Shown here piece by piece: positions 16,851 to 24,780 of a stretch of 36,875 nucleotides of DNA. The stretch is from Micromonospora globispora. GTDB lineage: Bacteria; Actinomycetota; Actinomycetes; Mycobacteriales; Micromonosporaceae. The stretch's first letter is position 1, and the number at the start of each line of letters is the position of its first letter. Both the position numbers and the translations under genes were made by a program. Where the stretch lies: contig NZ_QGGF01000297.1 of the NCBI RefSeq assembly GCF_003857015.1, forward strand, positions 1 through 36,875, read 5' to 3'. The notes beneath the pieces were generated by a model, which saw only the letters and a list, made by a program, of their open reading frames with translations, searched no databases and was not told where the DNA came from.

Positions 16851-18146
16851 TCACTTGGGCAGGCCGCTGTCGTAGGCCTTCTGCAGGTCGGTCAGGACCT
16901 TGTCGGGCGTCGCGCTGCCGTTGATGAGCTTCTGGGTCTGCGTCACGAACGTGTCGTAGAAGCCCGCCACCGGCCAGTCCGGGTAGTACGCCAGGGCGTT
17001 CTTACCGGTGAGGGTGGTGAAGTTCTTGATCAGTTCCTTGCTCTTGGCATCGGTGACGCCCGCCTCATCGGCGGCCACCGGCACGCCGCCGTTGTTGCCG
17101 AGCGTGTTCTGGATGCCCTTCTTCATCGTGATGTCGATGAAGTCGTAGGCCAGGTCCTTGTTCTTGGAACCCTGCGGAACCACCCAGAGGTTGCCGCTCG
17201 AGCCGAGGGTCAGGTTGGTGTCGGGCCACAGGAAGGTGTCCCACTCGAAGTTCTTGATCTCCTTCTGGAACCGGCCGTACCACCAGCTGCCGGAGAACAT
17301 CATCGGGAACTTGCCGGAGATGAACGTGGTCCCCGCGTCCTCGGCCTTGATGCTCACCGAGTTCTTGGCGATGTAGCCCTTCTTCACCCAGTCGGCGAAG
17401 GTGGTCGCGCCGTAGGTCCAGGCTGCGTCGTGGAAGTCGACCTTGCCGGTGTAGCGCTCGAAGTTGTTGACCCAGGTCTGGTCGGCCTTGGTCAGCGCGA
17501 GCTGGTAGAGGTACTGCTGCGCCATATACTCCGCGCCCGCATTGCTGAGCGGGGTGATCCCCTTCTTGGCGAAGGTGTCGAGCGCCGTGACGAACTCGTC
17601 GAAGGTAGTGGGGACCTTGAGGTTGTTCTTTTCGAACATGTCCTTGTTGTAGTAGACCTGCAGGTACTCGGCGTAGTTCGGGATGCCGAACCACTTGTCA
17701 CCGCCCATGACGCCCTTCGCGTCGTACTTGGCGGTGGTCTGAATGGTCGGGCCGAGCAGCTTGTCCCAGCCTCGCTTAGTCACCTGCGGCGTCAAGTCCG
17801 TGAGCAGCCCCTGCTTGGACAGCAGGCCCGCGGTGGAGTTGCCCTTGTTGTACTCCATGATGTCTGGAGCATCCTTGGAGTTGAGGACCATGGGCGCCGT
17901 CTTCTGGATCTGCTCGAAGCCCTTCTCCTCGAACTTGACCTTCACGCCGGGGTGCGAGGCCTCGAACTCCTTGATGGCCTGGTTCCACGCCACGCCCATC
18001 GCGCTGTCGGGGCCCTCGTAGTGCCAGAGCTTGAGCTCCTTGGCAGAGCCGCTCGAGCCGTCGTCACCGCCGCCGCAGGCGGTCAACGCCAGGCTTCCCG
18101 CGGCGAGCGCCGCCAGCAGCGCCGCACGCCTACTTCTCTTGAACAT
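16851..18146 (-). CDS. ABC importer sugar-binding lipoprotein (family 1 SBP)
   Basis: 431 aa. Lipoprotein signal peptide with basic start (KRSRR) and lipobox LTAC (lipidated C24), then a Gly/Ser linker. The mature protein has the two-lobed family-1 SBP pattern: LKLWHYEG strand, DAPDIMEYNKG near the ligand cleft and FPMMFSGSWWYGR in the hinge region. Tethered outside the membrane, it delivers oligosaccharides to the two permeases. First gene of the importer-GH31-GH1 operon. Its roughly 170-bp upstream region contains a LacI-type operator (18315-18328). Gene order with a YicI-type enzyme suggests xylogluco-oligosaccharides as ligand (inference). Confidence 0.9.
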   Translation of the reverse strand: MFKRSRRAALLAALAAGSLALTACGGGDDGSSGSAKELKLWHYEGPDSAMGVAWNQAIKEFEASHPGVKVKFEEKGFEQIQKTAPMVLNSKDAPDIMEYNKGNSTAGLLSKQGLLTDLTPQVTKRGWDKLLGPTIQTTAKYDAKGVMGGDKWFGIPNYAEYLQVYYNKDMFEKNNLKVPTTFDEFVTALDTFAKKGITPLSNAGAEYMAQQYLYQLALTKADQTWVNNFERYTGKVDFHDAAWTYGATTFADWVKKGYIAKNSVSIKAEDAGTTFISGKFPMMFSGSWWYGRFQKEIKNFEWDTFLWPDTNLTLGSSGNLWVVPQGSKNKDLAYDFIDITMKKGIQNTLGNNGGVPVAADEAGVTDAKSKELIKNFTTLTGKNALAYYPDWPVAGFYDTFVTQTQKLINGSATPDKVLTDLQKAYDSGLPK

Positions 18147-18314
18147 CGGGTTCCTCCAAGGGGGGTCTGAAGTCTCACGTCAGGTCGCGCCCGAGAGCCT
18201 GCGGGCACCTGTGGTTCCCCCGAGCCGGCCGCCCGTACCCGGAGGCATAGGGGTGTCGCTGACATCGCACTCCCTCCCCTGGGTATGGATCGGGCGCGCC
18301 GTCGAACCGCATCG

Positions 18315-18328
18315 TCGAACCGCTTCGA
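18315..18328. promoter_or_regulatory. LacI-type operator before the SBP operon
   Basis: TCGAACCGCTTCGA matches the perfect palindrome at 10934-10947 at 13 of 14 positions and lies 169 bp before the SBP start. A partial repeat (GTCGAACCGCATCG) lies immediately to its left. Confidence 0.72.
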
Positions 18329-18430
18329 TTAGGCAAATGTTAAGCCTGTGTGATGCCGGACACAATGGGGTCACCCGCAAGTGATTGCCCGAAAGTCCAT
18401 CGAATTCGGCACTGACCTGCGGAAACATTG

Positions 18431-18448
18431 TGTGGGAACGCTTTCACA
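18431..18448. promoter_or_regulatory. Second LacI/CcpA-like palindrome
   Basis: TGTGGGAACGCTTTCACA is an imperfect 18-bp palindrome with central AACGCTTT and TGTG/CACA arms, a different sequence class from the TCGAAGCGCTTCGA sites. It could serve another LacI-family regulator, such as the ancestor of the broken copy at 19230, or be a leftover of a lost promoter. Confidence 0.4.
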
Positions 18449-18575
18449 AAAGGATCTTGCCGACGGTCCGGCTCCCAACTCGGTCGACCGATGGGTTTTC
18501 ACGATGCGAGTGGTCCGTGCACGTGACAGCACCCACAACAGCGACGTCCCGAGCCGGGGGCGCGCGAAGGAGGAA

Positions 18576-18672
18576 ACGACGGCATCACCCAGCTTGGACA
18601 GCATGTTGCTCGCCAGCACCGACCCCGAGCGGCTGCGTGCCTGGTACACCGCGGCGCTGGAGCCCGAGATCG
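18576..18672 (+). pseudogene. VOC/glyoxalase-family N-terminal remnant
   Basis: An AAGGAGG ribosome site at 18567-18573 is followed by ACG ACG in frame with LDSMLLASTDPERLRAWYTA, the usual start of small glyoxalase/bleomycin-resistance-type (VOC) proteins. The codon in the start position is ACG (18579), which looks like a mutated ATG. Homology ends near EPEID (18672), after about 31 of the roughly 120 residues expected. Dead fragment. Confidence 0.5.
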
Positions 18673-18679
18673 ACAGCGG

Positions 18680-19030
18680 CGCTGAGAGATGGCATGAGGG
18701 TGAGGGACCACGTCGCCAGGACGTGACCGATGGGGAGCACAGCCGGCAGCGCCAGCGTGATGGCTCCGATGGCCTGCAGTGCCAGCAGGTCCACGCCTCG
18801 GTCGTCGCTCTCCACGCGCACGGGCGTCGGCTTCGCCTCTCGAACGTCGTTCGCCCGCATTGAGGCCATGACCTCGCGCGCCTCATCTCGACTGTCCCGC
18901 AGCGCCATAGTCGCCAGGCGGTGAGGGCCCAGATCACGGACGAACTCGTCGATCTTGCCCTCGAGCTGCATGATCTCTGCCGCCACCCGCTCGAGGCTCG
19001 CCGAGGTCGCCGTCCTCAAGGGTCGCTTCC
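18680..19030 (-). other. Possible remnant of a small coiled-coil membrane protein
   Basis: One minus-strand frame reads plausibly as protein: a heptad-like helix (SLERVAAEIMQLEGKIDEF), a charged stretch, then a hydrophobic segment (LQAIGAITLALPAVLPIGHV). No start codon fits the homologous-looking part and both ends run into unrelated fragments (VOC on one side, IS66 on the other). No family was recognised; it may be a shadow. Confidence 0.25.
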
Positions 19031-19078
19031 GGTTGGACCGCTGCCGTCTTGGTGGGTGGTTGGGGCATCCTTGCCGGC

Positions 19079-19218
19079 GTGTCTGGTTTTCCTTCCACTG
19101 TGGAGCTGCTTGAGCGGCTTGCCCGGTTGGAGGAGGCGCTGACGCAGCGGGATACGCGGATCGAGGTGTTGACGCGGCGGGTCGCGGAGTTGGAGGCGTT
19201 GCTGCGGAAGATTCGACC
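19079..19218 (+). mobile_element. IS66-family transposase N-terminal remnant
   Basis: GTG 19079 begins a peptide with STVELLERLARLEEALTQRD, then RIEVLTRRVAELEALLRK, the leucine-zipper-like N-terminal coiled coil of IS66 transposases. Just after ALLRK, where intact proteins continue with an Asn/Ser/Pro-rich linker, the sequence switches to the start of a broken lacI gene. About 46 of the 450-500 residues remain. Confidence 0.7.
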
Positions 19219-19229
19219 ATGGAGGATGA

Positions 19230-20127
19230 GGGGTCACGATCGCCGATGTCGCCCGCATGGCGGGCGCCTCGACCAGCACGGTGTCGTACGTGCTGAGCGG
19301 GCGCCAGCCGATCTCGCCGGCCACCCCGCGCCCGGGTGGAGGAGAGCATCGCCCAGCTGGGCTACCGGCCGCACGCCGGCGCGCGCGCCCTAGCCAGCCG
19401 GCACACGAACGTGCTCGCGCTGGTGGCGCCGCTGCGGAGGGACGTCAACGTGCCGGTCATCATGAAGTTCGTGACCTCGGTGGTGACCGCCGCCCGATCC
19501 TACGACCACGACGTGCTGCTGCTCACCAAGGACGAGGGTGCGGCCGGGCTGGACCGCGTCGCCGGCAGCGCGATGGTGGACGCGCTGATCGTCATGGACG
19601 TCGAGGCCGGAGACGTACGCGTGCCGGTGCTGCGCGGGCTGCGCCAGCCCGCGGTGCTCATCGGCCTGCCCGACCGGCCCGCCGGCATCAGTTGTGTGGA
19701 CCTGGACTTCGCCGCGACCGGGTACACCGGGGTGCAGCACCTGGCCGAGCACGGCCACCGCTCGGTCGCGCTGGTCGGCCCGCCACCGGCCGTATACCAG
19801 CGCGGAACGAGCTACGCGGCGCGGTTCCTCGCCGGCTTCAACGACGCGGCGGCGCATTTCAGGCTCGCGTCGGTCGCGCACGCATGCGAGCCGACGTTCG
19901 AGGGCGCGGCCGCCTGCCTGCCCGACATCCGCGCGGAGCTGCCCGGGGTGACCGGCCTCGTGGCGCACAACGAGGCGGCGCTCGCCCCGCTAGACATACC
20001 CGCCCAGGATCTCGGGGCGCTCGCCGTGGAGATGGTCATGCACCTGCTCGAGGGCCGGCACGGCGCACAGACCCGGCTCCTCGCGCCGACCCTCACCGAG
20101 CGCGACAGCTGCGCAGCGCCGCGCTGA
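19230..20127 (+). pseudogene. LacI-family repressor pseudogene (paralogue)
   Basis: It begins abruptly after the IS66 scar with a good LacI HTH (VTIADVARMAGASTSTVSYV) but has no start codon: GGG occupies the position and a stop lies just upstream. An extra C in the run CCCC at 19324-19327 shifts the frame; the protein resumes as RVEESIAQLGYRPHAGARAL and runs on through the sugar-binding domain. After GLVAHNEAALAPL about 30 residues are missing before DIPAQDLGALAVEMVM. The intact LacI at 10986-11999 keeps that segment (RRVPDDLSVVAICPDELAEH). The two proteins are close paralogues. Three independent lesions make it a dead copy, probably the old regulator of the divergent importer operon. Confidence 0.85.
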
Positions 20128-20163
20128 CCGCCGCGCCCACGCCTCGCCTGGACGGCGGTGCCC

Positions 20164-20179
20164 GTCGAAGCGTTCCAAC
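20164..20179. promoter_or_regulatory. Orphan LacI-like half-palindrome
   Basis: GTCGAAGCGTTCCAAC resembles the LacI-type sites of this island (TCGAAGCG core) but is only partly symmetric and precedes no intact gene. Probably a relic of a promoter that has been deleted. Confidence 0.25.
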
Positions 20180-20299
20180 TCACGGCAGGCTCCTTAAAGC
20201 CGCAGAAGAGCACAGAACGCTCGCCATCGGCGCCCCAGGGGCGACCGTCCGGCGGGCGAAACGCGCGCGGAAACCGTCGCGAAATCGCGACTTCATGCC

Positions 20300-20630
20300 A
20301 TTGACACTCACCAGGGCCGCTCCGTACTTCGCCCCGGACCGCATCGAACGGACGATCAGCGCTATGGCTAACACCCAGGCCACTGATGATCTACCCGCCC
20401 TCGGCACCGCAGCCCGGGCAACCATCGCCGACTGCGACGCCAAGCTTGAGCGCTACCGAGCAGCCCTCGACGCCGGAGCCGACCCGGCGGTGGTTATCGG
20501 CTGGATCGTCCAAACCCAGGCGGAGCGGACGCGTGTCGAAGCCGATCTCCACGCCACACAAACGGTGCGCGCTGAAGCTGATCTCAGCGCGCACCGTGGG
20601 GTTATGGGTGCGGCGCTGGTCGGCAAGTAG
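20300..20630 (+). pseudogene. Serine recombinase C-terminal scar (copy 2)
   Basis: In frame with the stop at 20628-20630, the peptide PDRIERTISAMANTQATDD, then ATIADCDAKLERYRAALDAG and GWIVQTQAERTRVEADL, is the C-terminal coiled coil of large serine recombinases. After DLHATQ it jumps directly to TVRAEADLSAHRGVM, the extreme C-terminus. About 50 residues were lost in frame at or near the string CAAACGGTGCGCGC. The terminal segment is nearly identical to copy 1 at 4434-4485. No catalytic domain. Confidence 0.75.
20562..20597. repeat. 14-bp perfect inverted repeat in the recombinase end
   Basis: ACGGTGCGCGCTGA (20562-20575) pairs perfectly with TCAGCGCGCACCGT (20584-20597) around an 8-nt loop. 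The homologous spot in copy 1 keeps an 11-bp stem (4442-4452 / 4463-4473). It could simply reflect codon choice in TVRAxxDLSAHR, or be a functional palindrome. Confidence 0.6.
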
Positions 20631-20701
20631 CCGGCACAGGAGCAGGCCGTCGTGCCGTCATACGGGAATCGACTCCGGTGACGGCGCGGGCTGGCCTGCC
20701 C

Positions 20702-20811
20702 ATGGTCGCCCCGAGTTCGGCGTGGCTGGAGATGCAAAGTTTCGGTAGACCCGGGTGAGGTTGGCCTCGACGGTCTTTGGGCTGATGAGCCGACGCGGGA
20801 TGCGTCGGAGG
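20702..20811 (-). pseudogene. LuxR-type HTH, C-terminal remnant
   Basis: On the minus strand LISPKTVEANLTRVYR is the recognition-helix region of LuxR/GerE DNA-binding domains. A frame change directly after VYR is needed to read on as KLCISSHAELG, the usual end of this domain. The upstream scaffold helix (normally GLSNREIA-like) is already replaced by unrelated sequence. About 35 residues of a dead regulator remain. Confidence 0.6.
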
Positions 20812-20895
20812 CCGTGCGGTGCGTACAGTTCCGGGTCGGACTTGGGGTGGGCCGGGCAAGATCCGGCGCAGGGAACGGGATGAGACAGCGGCGGC

Positions 20896-22326
20896 ATGAC
20901 GGCGGACAACATTGCGAAAAACGGTCAATACGGCATTGACCGCGGCCGGCTGGAGACCTGCCTCAGCGTCTTTGAGGCGTTGGAGGACCTGCCTCCCGAT
21001 CACCCCGACGTGGTGCGGGTGCAGCGGGCCACCGCGAAGCTCTACAAGGTGATCAAGCAGCGGCGACGCGAGGAACGGCGGGATGCCATCGCGGCGGCCG
21101 ACCGCGCGGTGACGGCGGCCACCGCCACCGGCGCCCCGGGTCGGATCGACGACGAGACCCAGGGCGTCCCGCTCGCCTCCCCCACCGTGGGTGCCACGGC
21201 CGGCTTCCTGCACAATCCGCGCGGCTGCTACGTCTGCAAGCAGCGCTACCGCGAGGTGGACGCCTTCTATCATCAGCTCTGCCCGCCCTGCGCCGCGCTC
21301 AACCGGGAGCGCCGGAACACCCGCACCGACCTGACCGGCCGGCGCGCGCTGCTCACCGGCGGCCGGGCGAAGATCGGCATGTACATCGCGCTGCGGCTGC
21401 TGCGCGACGGCGCGCACACCACGGTGACCACGCGGTTTCCCCACGACGCGGTCCGCCGCTTCGCCGCGATGCCGGACAGCGGGGACTGGCTGCACCGCCT
21501 GCGGATCGTCGGGATCGACCTGCGCGACCCCGCCCAGGTGATCGCCCTCGCTGACTCGGTCAGCGGCCAGGGACCACTCGACATCCTGATCAACAACGCG
21601 GCGCAGACCGTCCGCCGCACGCCCGGGGCGTACGCGCAGCTCGTCGCCGCGGAGGCGGCGGCCCTGCCGGACGGCCGGTTTGGCGAACGTGATCATCTCC
21701 GGCAGCGGGCCGTCCCGCCGCAGTCGGCCGCGATCCCCCCGCACGCGCTCACCGCGCTGGCGCTGACCAGCGGCTCCGCCTCGCCGGAACGGATCGCGGC
21801 AGCCACCGCCATCGACGCCGGCGGTCTGGTGCCGGACCTCGACCCGGTCAACAGCTGGGTGCAGCGGGTGCACGAGGTGAACCCGATCGAGCTGCTCGAA
21901 GTGCAGCTGTGCAACGTGACTGCGCCGTTCGTGCTGGTCAGCCGGCTGCGACCGGCGATGGCCGCAGCGACCGCCCGCCGCAAGTACGTGGTGAACGTGT
22001 CGGCGATGGAGGGCCAGTTCGCCCGCGGCCACAAGGGGCCGGGGCACCCGCACACCAACATGGCCAAGGCCGCGCTGAACATGCTGACCCGGACCAGCGC
22101 CCAGGAGATGCTGGCCGACGGCATCCTCATGACCAGCGTCGACACCGGCTGGATCACCGACGAGCGGCCCCACCCGACGAAGATGCGGCTGGCGGACGCC
22201 GGCTTCCACGCCCCGCTGGACTTGGTCGACGGCGCGGCCCGGGTCTACGACCCGATCGTCCGCGGCGAACAGGGCGAAGACCTCTACGGCTGCTTCCTGA
22301 AGGACTACGCGCCCTGCGCCTGGTGA
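20896..22326 (+). CDS. Atypical SDR-family protein with N-terminal CxxC/CxxC motif
   Basis: 476 aa, about twice a classical SDR. Residues 1-145 form a charged helical extension ending in CYVC (C111, C114) and CPPC (C129, C132), a likely zinc ribbon. A Rossmann domain follows: TGGRAKIG (154-161, replacing TGxxxGIG), DILINNAA (229-236) and VVNVSAMEG (S369). The active-site YxxxK is altered: the sequence is HPHTNMAKAAL, with Thr387 where Tyr is expected and K391 kept. Classical dehydrogenase chemistry therefore looks doubtful. Similar long SDR-like proteins with the same features occur in other actinobacteria as far as I recall, so this may be a family trait and not decay. It lies alone between two mobile-element scars. 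Function unknown. Confidence 0.75.
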   Translation: MTADNIAKNGQYGIDRGRLETCLSVFEALEDLPPDHPDVVRVQRATAKLYKVIKQRRREERRDAIAAADRAVTAATATGAPGRIDDETQGVPLASPTVGATAGFLHNPRGCYVCKQRYREVDAFYHQLCPPCAALNRERRNTRTDLTGRRALLTGGRAKIGMYIALRLLRDGAHTTVTTRFPHDAVRRFAAMPDSGDWLHRLRIVGIDLRDPAQVIALADSVSGQGPLDILINNAAQTVRRTPGAYAQLVAAEAAALPDGRFGERDHLRQRAVPPQSAAIPPHALTALALTSGSASPERIAAATAIDAGGLVPDLDPVNSWVQRVHEVNPIELLEVQLCNVTAPFVLVSRLRPAMAAATARRKYVVNVSAMEGQFARGHKGPGHPHTNMAKAALNMLTRTSAQEMLADGILMTSVDTGWITDERPHPTKMRLADAGFHAPLDLVDGAARVYDPIVRGEQGEDLYGCFLKDYAPCAW

Positions 22327-22412
22327 TCAGCGCGCCCACCCCGCCGTCGGCCGCCCGGGCTCAGGCCGACACGGTCAGCACCGTCGCCCCGTCCACCACA
22401 GGTCAAGCTGCG

Positions 22413-22596
22413 GTGGCTGCCGCGATGGAGTCGTTCTTCGCCCTGCCGCAGAAGAACGTCCTCGATCGGCAAAGCTGGGCAACCCGCCAGGAGCTGCGCC
22501 CGGCGATCGTGACCTGGATCGAACGGACCTACCACCGCCGCCAACGGCAACGACGCCTCGGCAAGCTCACGCCCATCGAGTTTGAGACAATCAACA
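22413..22596 (+). mobile_element. IS3-family transposase (OrfB) C-terminal remnant
   Basis: AAMESFFALPQKNVLDRQSW and then RPAIVTWIERTYHRRQRQ and LGKLTPIEFE form the final segment of IS3-family integrase-like transposases, which contains the last catalytic Glu of the DDE triad (AMESFF). Everything upstream is missing, and the sequence starts about 85 bp after the SDR stop codon. Non-functional. Confidence 0.75.
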
Positions 22597-22641
22597 GCCC
22601 GCACACGCGGCCTGACCCACTCAACCCCCCGAGTCAACCAA

Positions 22642-22960
22642 ACCCGGGGCAGTCCCGAAATGGAAAACCGCAGGTAGGGGCGGGTGCAGTTGCGCGCCAT
22701 GGTGCGCTTGGATGCAGTTCCAAGCCGTTCAATACGCCCAGCTGCTCCCAACGGGCTCCCCCGGACCGGGGCCCCGTACCGGGTTGTCGTCGGTCAACCG
22801 CGCAGTACTGATTCCGCAGGTCGTTCGCCCTCCTGATCATGATCATGCGCTGCCGGGCGCAGCGGGATCCGTTGCGGACAAGCCTGGCCTCGGTCACACC
22901 CCGGCCGCTCCCGATCCGCTTCCCACAGTCCATGGGTCGGCGGTAAAAGCCCCTATGTGG
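22642..22960. repeat. Dispersed element copy A (diverged direct repeat of 32824-33105)
   Basis: About 300 bp aligning along its length with 32824-33105 in the same orientation. Shared blocks include GCAGGTAGGG, CGGGTGCAGT, GCTGCTCCCAA, GGGCTCCC, GCAGGTCGTTC, CAAGCCTGGC (GCGAGCCTGGC-like in B) and CACCCCGG. Identity is perhaps two-thirds by eye. No frame is conserved convincingly on either strand, so it looks like non-coding or ancient mobile DNA. The remainder of the gap, 22961-23190, holds nothing I recognise. Confidence 0.6.
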
Positions 22961-23190
22961 GCGGATCGACACGAACCGATTCCCAATGCTTTACAGCGAC
23001 CAGCAGGACCTGGTAGCCGCTGTGATTTAAGGACTGCGGCGGCGGCCAGGGGTGCGGTGGCCTTAGCCGGTGCTGTAGGTACAGGCCTTGCTGAGCACAT
23101 CCCTCGCCTAGCTCATGGTCGCGGCTCCTCCATGATCCCGGCGACGCCTGGTGAACGGGCGGCCGGCTCGGCGTCTGCCATTTCTGTCGC

Positions 23191-23946
23191 TCAACGACCC
23201 AGCCATCCGCCGTCCACGGTGAGGACGTGGCCACAGACGTAGTCCGAGGCCGCCGAGGCGAGGAAGACCGCCGCGCCGGCGAGGTCGTTGGGCGTACCCC
23301 AGCGACCGGCGGGGATCCGGGCACGGATCTCGGGCTCGCGGCTGGGGTGGGCCCGCAGCGGCGCGGTGTTGCCCGTGGCGATGTATCCGGGTGCGAGGGC
23401 GTTGACCTGGACGCCGTGCGGCGCCCATTCGTTCGCCAGCGCCCGGGTCATGCCCACCACCGCGTGCTTGCTGGCCGTATACGCGACGACGTTGAGGCCG
23501 CCCTGGAAAGACAGCAGGGACGCGATCGTGATGACCTTCCCTCGCCCGCGGTCCACCATCGGTGCGCCGACGGCGCGGGTGAGTGTGAACACGGCGTCGA
23601 GGTTGACGGTGAGTACGTCTCGCCACTGCGACATGTCGACTGTGAGAGCCGGTGCTCGTCGGATGATGCCGGCGTTGTTGACAAGGATGTCGACCGGTTC
23701 CTCACGTACCAACGCGGCCGCTTCCTCGGCCAGGCCGTCAGGATGCGACATGTCTCTCACCCAGCGGCGGACCCGGCGGCCGGTGGTCTTGACGGCAGTC
23801 TCGGTATCGTCAAGGTCGTCGCGGTGACCGTGCAACACGAGGTCGGCGCCGGCCTCGGCGAGCGCGATCGCGATTGCCCGGCCGATGCCGCTTCGGGCTC
23901 CGGTGACCATGGCGGTGCGACCGGTCAGGTCGAATAGCCGGGTCAT
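23191..23946 (-). CDS. kduD: 2-dehydro-3-deoxy-D-gluconate 5-dehydrogenase (KduD)
   Basis: 251 aa from ATG 23946, which overlaps the kduI stop (ATGA); longer frames upstream lie inside kduI. Classical SDR: TGARSGIG (15-22), NNAG (90-93), S143, Y156 and K160 in YTASK. It reduces 3-deoxy-D-glycero-2,5-hexodiulosonate to 2-keto-3-deoxy-D-gluconate with NAD(P)H in the cytoplasm, the step after KduI. GIIRRAPAL, YTASKHAVVGMTRALANEWA and the length fit KduD rather than a generic SDR, and the position directly behind kduI settles it. Last gene of the uronate operon. The KDG kinase and aldolase needed next are not in the window. Confidence 0.9.
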   Translation of the reverse strand: MTRLFDLTGRTAMVTGARSGIGRAIAIALAEAGADLVLHGHRDDLDDTETAVKTTGRRVRRWVRDMSHPDGLAEEAAALVREEPVDILVNNAGIIRRAPALTVDMSQWRDVLTVNLDAVFTLTRAVGAPMVDRGRGKVITIASLLSFQGGLNVVAYTASKHAVVGMTRALANEWAPHGVQVNALAPGYIATGNTAPLRAHPSREPEIRARIPAGRWGTPNDLAGAAVFLASAASDYVCGHVLTVDGGWLGR

Positions 23947-24770
23947 CGCAGCTGCGTTATCGGGGCTGGAACGACGTCGCCGTAGTCGGTGTTTTCGCCG
24001 CCCATTGCCCAGACGAAGGCATAGTTGGCGGTTCCGAATCCGCAATGGATGGACCAGCACGGGGAGATGACCGCTTGTTGGTCGGCGACGATGAGGTTGC
24101 GTGTTTGATGCGGCTCGCCCATGAGGTGCACGACCCGCTGGTCAGGTTCGAGGCCGAAGTACAGGTACACCTCGGTACGTCGGTCATGGATGTGCGCGGG
24201 CATGGTGTTCCACATGCTGCCGGCTGCCAGTTCGGTGACTCCCAGCACGAGTTGGCAGCTCTGGATGCCCTCGTCGTGGATGAACTTGTAGATGGTGCGC
24301 TCGTTGGACGTGCGCTGCTCACCGAGCGACACCGGGGTTGCGTCGGCGAGTGTGGCGTGACGGGTCGGATGGCTGGCGTGCGCGGGTGTCGAGACCAGAT
24401 AGAACGCCGCTTCTCCGCTGCCGTTGAACGAGATGTTGCGGGTGCCCCGCCCGATGTAGAGCACGTCCTTGGGGGCCAACTCGTACCGTGTGTCGTCGAC
24501 GTCAACCACGCCCGCGCCGGTGCCGACGTTGACCACGCCAGCTTCGCGTCTTTGCAGGAAGAAGTCAGCCCGCAACGCGTCGGGCGACTCGAGCCGGACC
24601 GGCGTGCCCGTTTGCGGCGCTACACCGCCGACGACCAGCCGGTCCTCGTGGCTGTACACGGTGTCCACCCGGTCGGTCGGGAAGAGGTCCTCGACCAGAT
24701 AGTGGCTGCGCAGGGCTTCCGTGTCGAAGGTGGGTATCTGCTCTGGGTTGGTGGCGTACCGGGTGCGCAT
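23943..24770 (-). CDS. kduI: 5-dehydro-4-deoxy-D-glucuronate isomerase (KduI)
   Basis: 275 aa, close to E. coli KduI (278). Zinc-dependent cupin isomerase converting the open form of unsaturated uronate (5-keto-4-deoxyuronate) to 3-deoxy-2,5-hexodiulosonate. The metal ligands are visible: H193 and H195 in PAHIHDRR, E200 in TEVYLYF, and H242 in SIHCGFG. The ending WAMGGENTDYGD is also characteristic. It overlaps kduD by four bases and starts 10 bp after the GH105 stop, so the hydrolase that releases the substrate and the enzymes that use it are made from one mRNA. Start ATG has GAGAGGGG upstream. Confidence 0.94.
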   Translation of the reverse strand: MRTRYATNPEQIPTFDTEALRSHYLVEDLFPTDRVDTVYSHEDRLVVGGVAPQTGTPVRLESPDALRADFFLQRREAGVVNVGTGAGVVDVDDTRYELAPKDVLYIGRGTRNISFNGSGEAAFYLVSTPAHASHPTRHATLADATPVSLGEQRTSNERTIYKFIHDEGIQSCQLVLGVTELAAGSMWNTMPAHIHDRRTEVYLYFGLEPDQRVVHLMGEPHQTRNLIVADQQAVISPCWSIHCGFGTANYAFVWAMGGENTDYGDVVPAPITQLR

Positions 24771-24780
24771 CGAGCCCCTC

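Larger units (their letters stand above)
18147..18575. other. Regulatory gap upstream of the SBP operon
   Basis: About 430 bp without a convincing gene. It carries the SBP operon promoter region with one clear LacI-type operator (18315-18328) and a second LacI-like palindrome (18431-18448). Nothing else was recognised between 18450 and 18560. Confidence 0.5.

Noticed and set aside
16635..18170. Plus-strand frame of 511 codons
   Set aside because: Antisense to the SBP gene; Leu/Val/Glu-rich shadow.
20276..20291. GTCGCGA-AA-TCGCGAC inverted repeat
   Set aside because: Short, CG-rich and with no promoter or gene start next to it; expected by chance at this GC content.
20602..22209. Minus-strand frame of 535 codons
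   Set aside because: Antisense to the SDR-like gene, whose Rossmann motifs and CxxC pairs support the plus strand.
22634..22972. Minus-strand frame across element copy A, with a partly similar frame in copy B
   Set aside because: Only a few residues agree (MGAAGR-ER, CTRP) and stops break the correspondence; nucleotide similarity explains it without coding.
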